Positions 18,855 to 30,400 of a DNA stretch of 64,000 nt are shown here, piece after piece. The first letter of the stretch is position 1; each line of letters starts with the position of its first letter. The position numbers were made by a program, and so were the translations under genes. The DNA comes from Todiramphus chloris collaris (Eukaryota; Chordata; Aves; Coraciiformes; Alcedinidae): assembly GCA_025345505.1 (NCBI GenBank), contig JANVCC010000021.1, positions 2,838,816 to 2,902,815 of the forward strand, in the 5' to 3' direction. Under the pieces are notes generated by a model. It was not told the DNA's origin, searched no databases, and was given only the letters and a program-made list of their open reading frames with translations.

Positions 18855-19430
18855 CCTGGTGGGGTGGTCAGAACAGGTTGCCCAGGACTGTGGCTGGGCT
18901 TTGAGCATCTCCACTGATGGCTGATCCACAGCCCCTGTGGACAACCGGTCCCAGGGGGTGTGTGTGTTGAACAAGAATGTTTTGTATCAGTCAGTGACTG
19001 TTGTCTCGTGCCCTTCACTTGATACCACAGAGCAGTGTCTGTCTCTGTTTTCCTTGCTCCCCATCCAAGATCCTCTCACCAGCCTTCTCTGCTCCCGGCT
19101 CTCTCAGCCTCTCCTTGGACTACAAGAAAAGCTCCACGCCCTTAAACAACGTTGTGGCCCTGCACTGGAGTTGCTCTCTACGTCCACAGCCCTCTTGTAG
19201 TGAGGAAACCCAGAACTGGACCCAGAACACCAGAGGTGTCTCATCCGTCTCCTCCACTGACCTCTGGGTGATGTTCTTCCTCAAGCAGCCTGGGTGGCTG
19301 CTGGCTGCCCTTGCTGGGAGGGAATTGTGCTGGCTCAAGCAACCCACAGGGCCTTGTCTGCAGAGCTGCTTTCCAGCCAGTTGGCCCCAAGTGCTGAACT
19401 TTCCACTTTTCCTTGCTGAACTTCATGAGG
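18855..19430 (-). mobile_element. CR1-like LINE fragment, diverged
   Basis: Reverse-complement CR1 3' sequence such as 'gaacaggttgcccaggactg', 'tgagcatctccactgatggc' and 'gacccagaacaccagaggtg'. It is more diverged than its neighbours, with a poorly defined left edge. Confidence 0.65.
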
Positions 19431-20075
19431 TCTCACCAGAGTGGAGTAGAGGGGGAGAATCCCCTCCCTCGCCCTGCTGGCCACGCTTCTCTTGATGCAG
19501 CCCAGGACACGATTGGCTCTCTGGGCTGCAAGAGCAACTGATGGCTCATGGTGAGCTTCTCATCCCCCAGCACTCCCAAGTCCTTCTCTTCAGGGCTGCT
19601 CTCAAGCCAGTCACTGCCCAGCCTCTATTGGTGCTTGGGATTGCCCCAACCCAGATGGAGGACCTTGCATTTGGCCTTGTTGAACCTCATGAGGTTGGCA
19701 TGGGCCCACCTCTCCAGCCTGCCCAGGTCCCTCTGGATGGATCCCTTCCCTCCAGCGTGTCAGCCCCACACAGCTTGGTGTCAGTGGCAAACTTGCTGAG
19801 GGTGCACTCAGTGCCACTGTCAAAGGTGTTAAACAAGACTGGTCCCAGTCCTGATCCTTGAGGGACTCCCCTTGTCACTGGTCTGCACTTGGATATGGAC
19901 CCATTGACAACCACTCTTTGGGAGTGGCCATCAAGCCAGTTCTTTATCCACTGAATTGTCCATCCATCAAATCCATATTTCACCAGCTTGGAGACCAGAT
20001 CTACTGCCCTTCCCTGATCCATCCCCCTGTTGCAGAAGGCTCCCAGGTTGACATCTCTCACAGGGTGTGTTACAA
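19430..20075 (-). mobile_element. CR1 LINE fragment with reverse transcriptase remnant
   Basis: On the minus strand 20,075-19,700 encodes part of the CR1 ORF2 reverse transcriptase: [20 protein letters not shown], then [19 protein letters not shown] and [12 protein letters not shown]. The catalytic FADD box reads FATD, and the residues between LFN and the CTLSKF segment are shortened, so the enzyme is dead. The 3' region follows toward 19,430. It is the longest CR1 coding remnant in the left half. Confidence 0.9.
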
Positions 20076-21019
20076 GGGAAGCCCAGGGCACAAGCAAAAG
20101 CTACAAGCTGCTGCTGGAAGCTGTGCTGCAGCCAGAGAAGCGCTGGCAGAGCAGTCTCTGCTCCAGCAGCAGTTCACCTGAGTGCACCAGCTCCTGCCCT
20201 GTGCTAGAGGAGATGCTTCTGGCCGAGGTGGTTGTGCAAATCCCACTCCAGTGTGAATTCCAGCTTTCAGTTCTAGAGTCAGGCAGGTCCACACCCACCC
20301 AGGATTCCATGGGCTACTTCTGATTTCCCTTCCTCCCCCCGTCATGTCTGCAGAAAATGAGAAGATTTTCCTTACCCTCTGGGTTTCCTTTAAGAGGTCT
20401 TCATTCTTTCCAGGCACCTGAACAGCCTTGCTTCAAGGTGCTGGGCCAAATGTGACTGTAGGAGGCTGGTGTACATCTGGAAAAAGCAGACTAGCCCAAA
20501 ACATCAACCGTAGAGGTACAAGTGTTCCCCTCCCTCCCACGGACACGGAGAGATAGGGCTCTGGTTTTTATTTTGTTATGCTGCATGAAAGAAATGCACC
20601 TCACAGGCTGGGCAGAACGAGGGTGTTTTAAGAGCAGGAGCAACTCAGAGGGCTCACGTGAGCTTAATGGGTGCTGCTAGCTACTCCCTAGGTCCTCTAC
20701 GTTGCTCCTTTGGGTAACCACTGAAAGAGCTCAATTTGTTCTCCTCCACACTCACACACCTCCAGAGCTGACAGTACACAGAGTAGTAAGACTTTGGCTA
20801 ACGCTGTGTCTGCTTTGAGAGGGGCTGGGTCACACTGCTTTCTGTCTCTGAAGGATGAAACTGAAAAATGAGCTTAGATTCTTCCACAGAAAGCAGAGGG
20901 GTGAACAGCGTGTTGAGGCAGCGTCGCTGTGTGAAGCTTCAGGAAATGAATCCGAGACGTGGCTTTAATAAAAAGGGGTTAGTGATATTCAAACTGAGGC
21001 AGCACAAAATAGAATCAGT
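20076..21019. other. Intergenic spacer between the CR1 block and the REV1 3' end
   Basis: Nothing recognisable except ordinary sequence. In particular, no C-terminal EIF5B exon, which would be expected here from human gene order, was seen on the plus strand. Confidence 0.5.
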
Positions 21020-21337
21020 ACAAAAATATACATACAGTTCTTTATTAAACAACTGTAAACACTTCACTGTAAAAATCCATAAAACTTTATAAACAAACAT
21101 TTTGTAAATAGATTCTATACTACAATAAAAGAATTTTAACACAATTATTTACATGCAATACTGACAAATTTGGCACTTTCTGAAAAGAAATGTACAAAAC
21201 ACTTTGTTGTTTAAAAAGAAATCTGAAATTATAAAAACTCAGGGCATTACTATCATGCACTTTGCAAATACCTCACAAGCACTTATGGCACAGCTAGCAG
21301 AGAGCTCCAGGCTCTCACCAAGCTCTTTACTACAAGT
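21020..21337 (-). other. REV1: REV1 3' untranslated region
   Basis: AT-rich sequence between the TGA stop (21,340-21,338) and a minus-strand AATAAA at 21,046-21,041. The 3' end is placed about 20 bases past that signal by analogy with usual polyadenylation spacing. A longer UTR using a more distant signal is possible. Confidence 0.6.
21041..21046 (-). terminator. REV1: Polyadenylation signal AATAAA of REV1
   Basis: Minus-strand AATAAA (plus-strand tttatt) about 290 bases past the REV1 stop. It is the first canonical signal I see in this direction. Confidence 0.6.
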
Positions 21338-21449
21338 TCAGATAACTTTTAATGTGCTTCCGTAAGTTTGTTGTAAAACTACCTGAACATTGTCAAGAAT
21401 GAAGTCAAATGCCATATTCCAAACTGATTCCACAGATGACTGCATTAAC
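21338..21449 (-). CDS. REV1: REV1 last coding exon: end of C-terminal domain
   Basis: It encodes (R)[18 protein letters not shown] then [14 protein letters not shown] and a TGA stop. This is the last helix of the REV1 C-terminal domain, which binds polymerase partners and REV7. The acceptor is tttcctttcag, incoming phase 2. Confidence 0.97.
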
Positions 21450-24400
21450 CTGAAAGGAAAAGGAAGAAAAGGGAGAAAATCACCATTACAGAACCAGTCC
21501 TTTCCAATAATAGGGATTTTTTGGGCACTGTATTGTGATTATTGCTAAAAACGGAAGCGTATCATGGCTATGAGTTAATCATTCAGCTGCTACTAGAAGC
21601 AGATAAAGGAAATGCCCAAGGAAGACAACTGCACTGTGCATTTTGCCTTTTCTAAGGTCTAAAGGCATCCCATAATACAAAAGGCACAGAAAAGTTTTTT
21701 ACACTGCTGTAGTCTTTTGGGTGTTGCTTAATTCTGTGTTTTCCAGATCTCCATAGTCAGGTATCAATTAGTAAGCAAGGAGTAAATGGAACCTGGGCCT
21801 CCAGACTGATGGGAAGAGTAATGAGAGCACAGGAAGGAAGCAGTAACAATGGATTTGATAGGTTGGAGGTGAGTCAGGATCTGGATACAGCAGGAGAATG
21901 AAAGATGAAACGAAGGAAAGATCCGAGGTGCCACAACGAATGAATGAAAACAGGATGAAGAAAAGGGACAACGCTGACAAAAACTGGATCCTTTGGCTAG
22001 AAACAAGACTTTGTAGCCAAGACTATTAAATGTTACTCTTAATTTTTAACAAATTACCACTTATTTTAACTTCTTAACTTTTTGTAATGAAAATTTAAGC
22101 TTAAAATGTTTACATTCATCAATGGAATGTCTAAGGGGCTTGTGGCCTCACGCTGAAGTATCTAGTGCATAAATTCTAACAGAAATAGCCTGAATGTCAC
22201 AAACACCAGCAATTAAGCTACCTTTTCATGTACTTAACAACCAGATCTAACTTTTCCAAGTCTTTTTCTTCTATTAGATCAGTACAATACTTCACAACCT
22301 GTAGAATATCTTCTTCCATAGGATCTGAAATAAAAGAATATAAAAAGAAGAGAGAAGGTTTCTTTAAGTACACTTAGAATTAATATAATAATGGAATAAT
22401 CAGAATACAATAGAAATTCTGCAGTGTTGGCATATTGGGGGCTGATGTCACAATTGCTGTGTTCCCATACCTCCCCTGACATCCCAAATTGTGTACATAA
22501 AGTACTGCAAGGTCCTGAAGTGTGTCTCGTCGACCTCTTCTTCGGTAAAAACAAAATGACAGCCAAGCTAATATTAATTAACCACAGGGAAAAGAAATAG
22601 GGATTTAGAATGGAATGGCTGTTTTGAAACTCTTGGGATTATAGTCCTGGGTGCAAAGGTCAGATTTCCCAAGATGTTAAGGCAATGCTCACTGTTTGAC
22701 ATGCTATTGAAACTCAACTGACAGTTCAGCACTGGTGGGAATTATTCTAGAATTCCTTCCAGAAGTTATCCTGAAAAATTCTGTATTCCTTTGCCTCTAA
22801 AAGAACATCTTCACGGAAGAGGAATTCTCTTGCAATAGCTTCCATCCTAGTGGTTGTAACGTGCTGGACAAAATAAGGAAAACCTCCCACACCCAAGGCT
22901 TAAGACAAGGGCCTGACAAATGGGTCGAAGAGAAATCAGGTAGGTTTTCATGATGTTAAACAGGAGCTGGCAAAAACAGCTTAACTGAGTAAGAATCAAG
23001 CTACATTAAGATTGCAAAGCAGTAAGACTTCAAGATGACTGTGAAAAATAAGCAGTGAAGAGTGAAGTACGTACAAAAAGCCTACTAAAAAAAAAAAGTT
23101 CTTGTGATGCACGTGAGATCAGCAGCAGCTTGACATCCTGTACCTGAAATAGTTGTAATCCATTCTTTCAACAACGACTTTACATCATTGAATTCAACAG
23201 CTCCAGCTAGGTTGGGTGCTTGTGGCCTAAATGAACCAGGCTGTTGTTCAGTCTGCAGAGCTGATGGGCCTGAAGAATCCGAAGTCGATGGAACTGCTTC
23301 TGGCTGCTCCAAACAGAAAAGTTGATACTGCTCAGTCTGACAAATACGGTCACACTGTATATATACACATATAGATAAGTGACTAGTAAAGAATCCAGGA
23401 AACAATCTGCATTTGTGATGGTGGACTAAGCCTAAAGAAACGGTCCTTGCCTAACTGAAAGCTGGTAAGTGTTGAAATTACCTGAGCAGCTGTTCCTTCT
23501 TGTTTCAAGAAACCATCTATTAGCTTCTGTGGGCTTCCAGATGTAGCCAGCGTGTTTTTTGGAGGGCTACCAATGAGTTTGTTTTTCAAAGGACTCTGCA
23601 TCTTTTTTACAGGACTGACTGGATTTTTTTTCCTGGTTTTTTTCTTATTTTTCATTGTTGCATGCTTCAGGTGTAGCAAAGGATTTTTTGACACTGAAAA
23701 AACACAGGAATAGTCAGTGGTCAATGCATTTAAAATGTAATATTTTTCCACTGGAAGTGTGACTCTGTACCTTCCATAAAAATCCACAGATCCATTAGGA
23801 GAAGATAACCTGGATAAAGCAACTTCATCACCCACATGCCACTCCAGATACAGGCAATGTTTTCTGTGTTTGAAAAGCACTGCTAGACATTACTGTGCTC
23901 AGGATACTCAATTATTCACAATCCTTTTAATATCAAATATTCCAGTGCTTGAATATGAGCAGCTGGTGAAATCTAAACCCACATGGACAAATTGCTTCGC
24001 CTCAGGCAGAGCACTGAGACAACCACGAAAACTTCCCACCAGTGGTTATCACAAAGCCAGCAGTGAAAAGCTCCATAAACTGCTTTTATCGTAGTTTACC
24101 AAGGAAGTTTCCCTCATTCCATCAGACTAATGTATCTGCATTAGTCCACTGACTATGAAACCAAGGTTTGATTATAATAATACAGTATTTTAACTCGCAA
24201 TGAACCTAATGATGTTTCCAACCTGTTTTACGGGGAATTAATCTTATTTCTTTCTACTGATTGTGAAATGGGAGACCTGGGTGATGAGCACAGAGTGAAA
24301 ACATCCAACTATCAGGTATCTGGGAGATGGATCATATCTCTAGTTGCCCAAATCCACACCAGAGCCATGGGTTTCAGGGGACCACGAGAATGCTATCTGA

Positions 24401-27400
24401 ATATATTTTAACTAACTTAGGTACTCAAGAGGCAATGCTTGAGACGTATGAAGTTTAGATTCCATTCTCACACATATGGACATGGGTAAGTTTAGTGCTG
24501 CAGTCCCCATGAATTGCATTAATTACCCATTTAAGTAAAGCTGGGCATCTGTTTGCAAAATGAGACCAAAGCTGGTTGTAACTGACAGTCTGGCAAAAAT
24601 AAATACAGAAATTTGATTCAACACAGCATCCTCAGAGAAGCTTTAGTTATATTTTCCAGTTTGTTACTCAGGGCTGTGTAACTCTCTTCGAATAGTAAAT
24701 GACTCCAGTTCAAAACTACAACTCTATACTCACCAAAAGCGTTACCAGGCTGCTGCTCTGATTGCTTTTGCCTTTGATCGTAAGCATCTTTCAGCTCTGC
24801 TTGTAACTCTGCAGGCAGTGCAGCAAAAACCTCAGGGTCCACCTAACAGTAACAAAAGATTCGTTTGATTATTTCACCAGTGAGCCACGCTGCTCGTTTG
24901 CCTCCTATCAAAAAGGTATTTACATTTCATACCAAGCAAAAATAAGTGAGATATAACTGAAACAATGCAAAATGTGTTGTACGTTTTCTTCATGTACTTT
25001 AGCTTGTAAAACCCATAAAATTCTCCATTTAATCTTACTCTACACTTGTTATCTTACACAGTTACCATTCATGGGCCTCCAATACAGTAACCATCTTTAG
25101 TCACCTACTGCTAGAGGTGCTGTGACATCTAACAGCACAAATAAGCCTAACTTAGAGAACACTCCCTTCCAGTTTCCAAAGTCAAACACTGTGACAAATC
25201 AGTTTTACTGCTCTGTTTCTTTTGACACTTCTGTTTCCTGGAAGCTGCTGTACCCCTCCAACAAAATCTCCTTGGAAACAGCCTCGCTTCTTTAAGGACG
25301 AGAAACGCCAGTCCGGCTACCTCCTATTCTGAACTAGTGCAAAAGGGTTTCACTTCTTTCTGCCACAGTTGGACTACTGGTAAAAAAATAGTTCCTTCCA
25401 ACTCCCCCAGGGGCTTGAATTCTAGACAGGAAGTCACTTCTTGTCAGTTGCCAGCCATGCAATTTTATTTTGTCCATGTGAGTATTCTCAGTTATCTCTC
25501 CTCCCCGTGTGTCTGAAGCAGCACATTAGTGACAAACCAGTTTTCTATTCTGAGTTTCTCAATATTACTGGACAGTGTTTTCAACTCAAAGCTAATTAAA
25601 ACCCCCAAAACTATCATTTAGAGGATTAAACCTGCCCAGTGGGAGAGTGCCCTTCATTTCAGGGCTGAAATTCAGAGATTCAAAACTACTATTACTACTC
25701 GATGGGTACAAGATCACCTCTGCCACTATCTGAGATGCTGTATTTATCATATGTCAGTGTGCATATGTATTAAAAGGTACCTCTTATTTTCAAGAGATTT
25801 GTTTTTTTAAAGCCAACCCGTGTATGTTATGTCAGGAAGGAGATGCTATTCACACACATGATGTCTAAATTATACAGAAAATAAAGATGAACCTGGGAAA
25901 ACTCCTCAATTGAACCCAACATCTTTTCCATTTTTAGAACTCCACGTGCCCACACAATTATTTCACCACACCAAACATGCACTAATTAAAGGAGGAAACG
26001 GACCCTAATTACTGCAGAACAAAGTATTGTAGTGGAATGTAGCAAATTAAGTCCAGAGGCTTAAAGTTACTTTTTCAATATAAATTTTATTTCATAAAAC
26101 TTGTTTAAAACAGGTTACTGTTCTCTAGTTAAGCATTTGGGAGGCCCTGAATTAGCACTGTGTTTTGTGTACAGCACTGAATAATTCATGCAAAAATAAG
26201 GTGGTACAGGGAATTGGGTGTATTTTTGTTATTCCACTTATCACTGCCCTCTGAAAGTAGAACGTAAAAGTTCTGTGAGAAGAGCCACTGGTCAGGTTCA
26301 TGTGAATTCTGCACTAATTAATTGGAGTTTTGGGTAGTTTACTGTACAGCCAGAGTATCTTAGAGCTTTCAGTGCTGCACCACATTCACGTTATGGATTG
26401 GTTTTGTCAATTCATGTATTATCTCAGCACACAGATATCAGTATTTTTGACGTGCTCTATAAATTTCCTTAGAAGAATCTATACCATGTTAAGCCAACGT
26501 AAAGGCAAGGTACAAATTTGCCACCTGTAATTAACTCCACTACTACAAATGTACAAATGTCATCCATTTCTAAGCATCTGTAATCTTTACATCTTGCATC
26601 CTGTGCTTTTACAGCATTCAGTTGCTACAGAGAGCAATCCCTTTTGGATTTTCAGCTGGCTTCAGCAGCTGATGGAAATGACAACCTATCTGGATTCTTT
26701 CGTGGGAGAACCTTCCCCAAAACAAAGGACATCTGCCACATGTTTTCTGATGAATAAATCACTCTCAGCCAATTAATTTGCCAACTGGTCTTAAAACCAC
26801 AGGGCTGAAAAACAAGCCTAATGAAGGTATAAAAAGATGGCAGGGTATCATTTACATTTGCTGAGCTTCTGTAGCTGAAGTATTCAATCTGGAGGGACTT
26901 GAAATGCTTCTATACCTGAAACCTATTCCTACATAGTTCACTTCATCATTTGAAAGAAAGTAATCTTTAAATGTTTGTGTGCACTCATACAATCTACACT
27001 CCCACAAAGAATTTTAACTGTAAAACAAACTGTGTCAAACTATATTTAAACAAGATTATTTTTTTTTTAATGAAGTTCGTGTTTGGTTTTAACACAGAAA
27101 AAAAACCAAAAACTCTTCTTGTATTAATGAACTGGTTTCAGAATTTCTTTTTTGCCCAGCCTAAGGAAGCTATTCAATCATATTCTTCTAGCTATTCAAC
27201 TTGGACCTAACTCAGGAAATGAAAATTGTAAATATTAGATCTCTTTTTGCTGTAACCTGAATGGTTCGCCAGGAGAAAATCTGGATTACAAGCATAAGAC
27301 ATTCTAAAACAGATATCCCCAACAAGTAAATAGGAGGTAGCCAATCCTTCTTGAACTACAACTTTAAACAAAAAGGCTGCTCTGCTAAGCTGACAGTTTT

Positions 27401-30400
27401 GGTAAGTAAGAGAGTCACAAAATGCATTAGGAGACAGGAAAACCTACTGCGTTTGACTGTGTAAATTAGATATTACTGAGACAATTTTCAAGAAGTAATT
27501 TTATAAAAAAAATAACAATCAATTTTCAATTACCCAATTAATAGAACCAATGAACTTGAATGAAGGTGAAGAAAGTTTGGTAGTAGAATAAGCTACCCCT
27601 CTTCTAAATAACAATGATGCATTAACTACTGTTTGCAGAAAACAAGTCAGGAATTTCCATCTAATTTTCTCTGTCAGCTAAGCAGCATTATGCCTTTGAA
27701 CCAGCAATAAATACCTCTCTATAAATCTAATGAGGTGATACCACTTTGAGAGCCACGATGGAGCAATGTCTCAGCAAAAAGAAAATGAAAATACAGCTCA
27801 ATTTTAAATGAGGCATGTGCAAGATGTTACTGTACCTCTGGGTAACCCAATCTGTGGTTATTTGGTTTTTTTCCCCTACATTTGTTCAGCAGCATTTTGG
27901 ACTGAAAGGTGGAATAACATTAAAAGCATCATTACTGCTACCTGTTCTCCTTCAGACCCCTATTTTGAGAAACAACTCTGCAGTTTCCCCATCCTGGACA
28001 TGCTGTTTATGAGCTCTTTTAAAACTGATGGTGATGTGCACAATCTTTAGCCATGGCTGCCTTTCTCCCAGGAATGTGATATAAACCATCCTGTCCACAG
28101 AAGCTAACAGGAGTTGGCTTTACACCATCAAAACATCCACTTAAAAGAGAGTGAGTCTTCTGTGACTAGGTAGGCAGATTTTACGACTGCTTGAGATTTA
28201 TGGTGCAGTGTAACTCGGCTGCAGTGCAGAAAAGAAGGCTATTTACAGACTGGAAAAAAGGATACATACACACTGGATTGCAAAGCAAAGTGTAAATGAG
28301 GACGTTTTACGGTAAACAACAGCACAACACAGGCATGTAAATCTTTCAGCAAACACTATCAAACTATGTTTGTGATAGAGCAAGCAGTATTTGAAAGCAG
28401 ACTTTTTCAAGATATTAAAGGACCATAAATAATTCTGGGAAGCCAGATTCTAGTAAATGCTGTCTCAAGAAAAGCTGTTAACTCTTGCTATAGATTTAAA
28501 TTTCATGTTTCTGCAGACATCCCACCTGTGAGAAAGCTGGCAAGGCTATTACATTAATTCCCATATTGGCATTTGGTTCTTGGAGCTCTGGTATTTGTAA
28601 TAGCACTGTTCCAACTGGTTGTGGCAGAAGTGCAGCGTTACATCCATTTATTGGCTCTTTTTTGCTCTCTCCATAGCTCTCTCCTTGCTGAATGGTGTAG
28701 ATTTGCTCTACTTGTTCTCGGAGATCAGGGGGCAGAGCTTCTAGCACGGACTTATCTAGCTACAAATACATAAAAGCTTTTAGATTTTTCTGAGGAATAG
28801 ATAGCAGAGTTAATTTACAGTCAAAAAGGAGTTCTACAGTTCTTGAATTTTAGAAATTCTGTGTAAGCAAACACACTTAGGAATCTGACAGTTACACTCT
28901 GCAGCAGCAACATGGAAAAACACACCATTTGAGTAGTTCAGAAAATAGATATGCTCAGTTTTATCTTTTCAGAATGGTCAGTGTTCTCATCACAAATCAT
29001 ATGTAAGGTTTCCTCTACCTAGTGATAAGGAAACCTAACTTCTGAGTTCAAATTGAGTTGATACTGAGTTCAGTAAGTTGATACTAACACTAAATTGGTG
29101 CCTGGTAAAAACCAGATATCAATTAATTGATTTCTTTCTCTAGGATGTATGTCACTAATTTACTTGAACAGCATTATGTACGTTTGCATACTGTCAGACT
29201 CCTGTGATGGATTTTTGATAATGAAACAAGCTTTCATTCACATTTTACCTTGCTGTAACTGCTACTTACCATCAATTATTGACTTGAACCAACTGAAATG
29301 ACCCCTCTGTGCCTACAAGTTGCTGTATACAATGACAGCTGCATGAGTGACAGAGTGAATACTGACTGAGAAGCAGACTCACAAGTAAAACTGAAGTAAA
29401 ACTACATAGATAAATGCCAACCTTTGCCTGTGAGCTCTGCTACGTGAGGTTTCACATCAGTGTCAGAAAACATTACCTTTTACATTTATGAAGAAAATTT
29501 GGCATTCAGGACCAGATTCTGGATTTACAGAAAAGAGCTACAAGTACTCATGAAGAGCTACCTGGCTTATGGTAACCAAGAGGTTTTGATGAAAGTTTTC
29601 TGTATTATTATTATCCTTCTGCATACTGTTTGTGTTCCCTCATTCCCCATGTGCTCTATATATATACCTCTACAAATACTGTCTGGAAATCCTGGGTGTA
29701 AAATGTCTTGCTGTTGCTTTCCTAGCACATGGTACACAAACAGCAGCATGGGACTAACTCTCACCATTTCTTCCCTGTACCCAATTCCATATTCCATTCC
29801 ATATTATAATATGGTTATAAAGCAGAAGGACAGATAAGCACATGCTGCCATGAGGCCAGCAAAGCTTTAGGAACTGTACTGCACAGCTAGTTCATGTTTC
29901 TTTGTTCATATATATTCTATCTATAGCAGAAACTGACTCTATGGAGTTTCACATAATTCAGTCAAATTGCTTTTAGATCCTGAGTGAGCTGGCATAGTGC
30001 ATTATAGAAAAAAAGCTTTCTGTCAAAAGCATCATTTGCTTCTAAAACTGTGTAAATATTTGGGAAAGCTGTTAACAGAACATGAACAAATGCATTTACA
30101 GGTTTAAATTACAGATATTAAAATTACAGATTTTTACAGCAAAGCATGTAAATCTGCTTGTACCTAAAATAGCCACAGAGTTCAGTGCAGCTTGCTCAGA
30201 GCAGACTCTTCTAACAGGTGTCTGCTTGGAGAACACGTGGGGTGGAAATAAGAAGGCTCTTCCTTTATTAAAACACATAACTCCCCTCCCTCCAAACCCC
30301 ACAGAAATACTTTACATAGACTGTCCTCCTCCCATCTAGAAAGGGCTATCCTGTAGAAATGTTAAGTGTGCCTCTTAGCTTCAGTATTATTTGAAGAAAA

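Noticed and set aside
29460-29837. 125-codon plus-strand open frame in a REV1 intron
   Set aside because: AT-rich, with no protein-like pattern, repeat homology or splice context.
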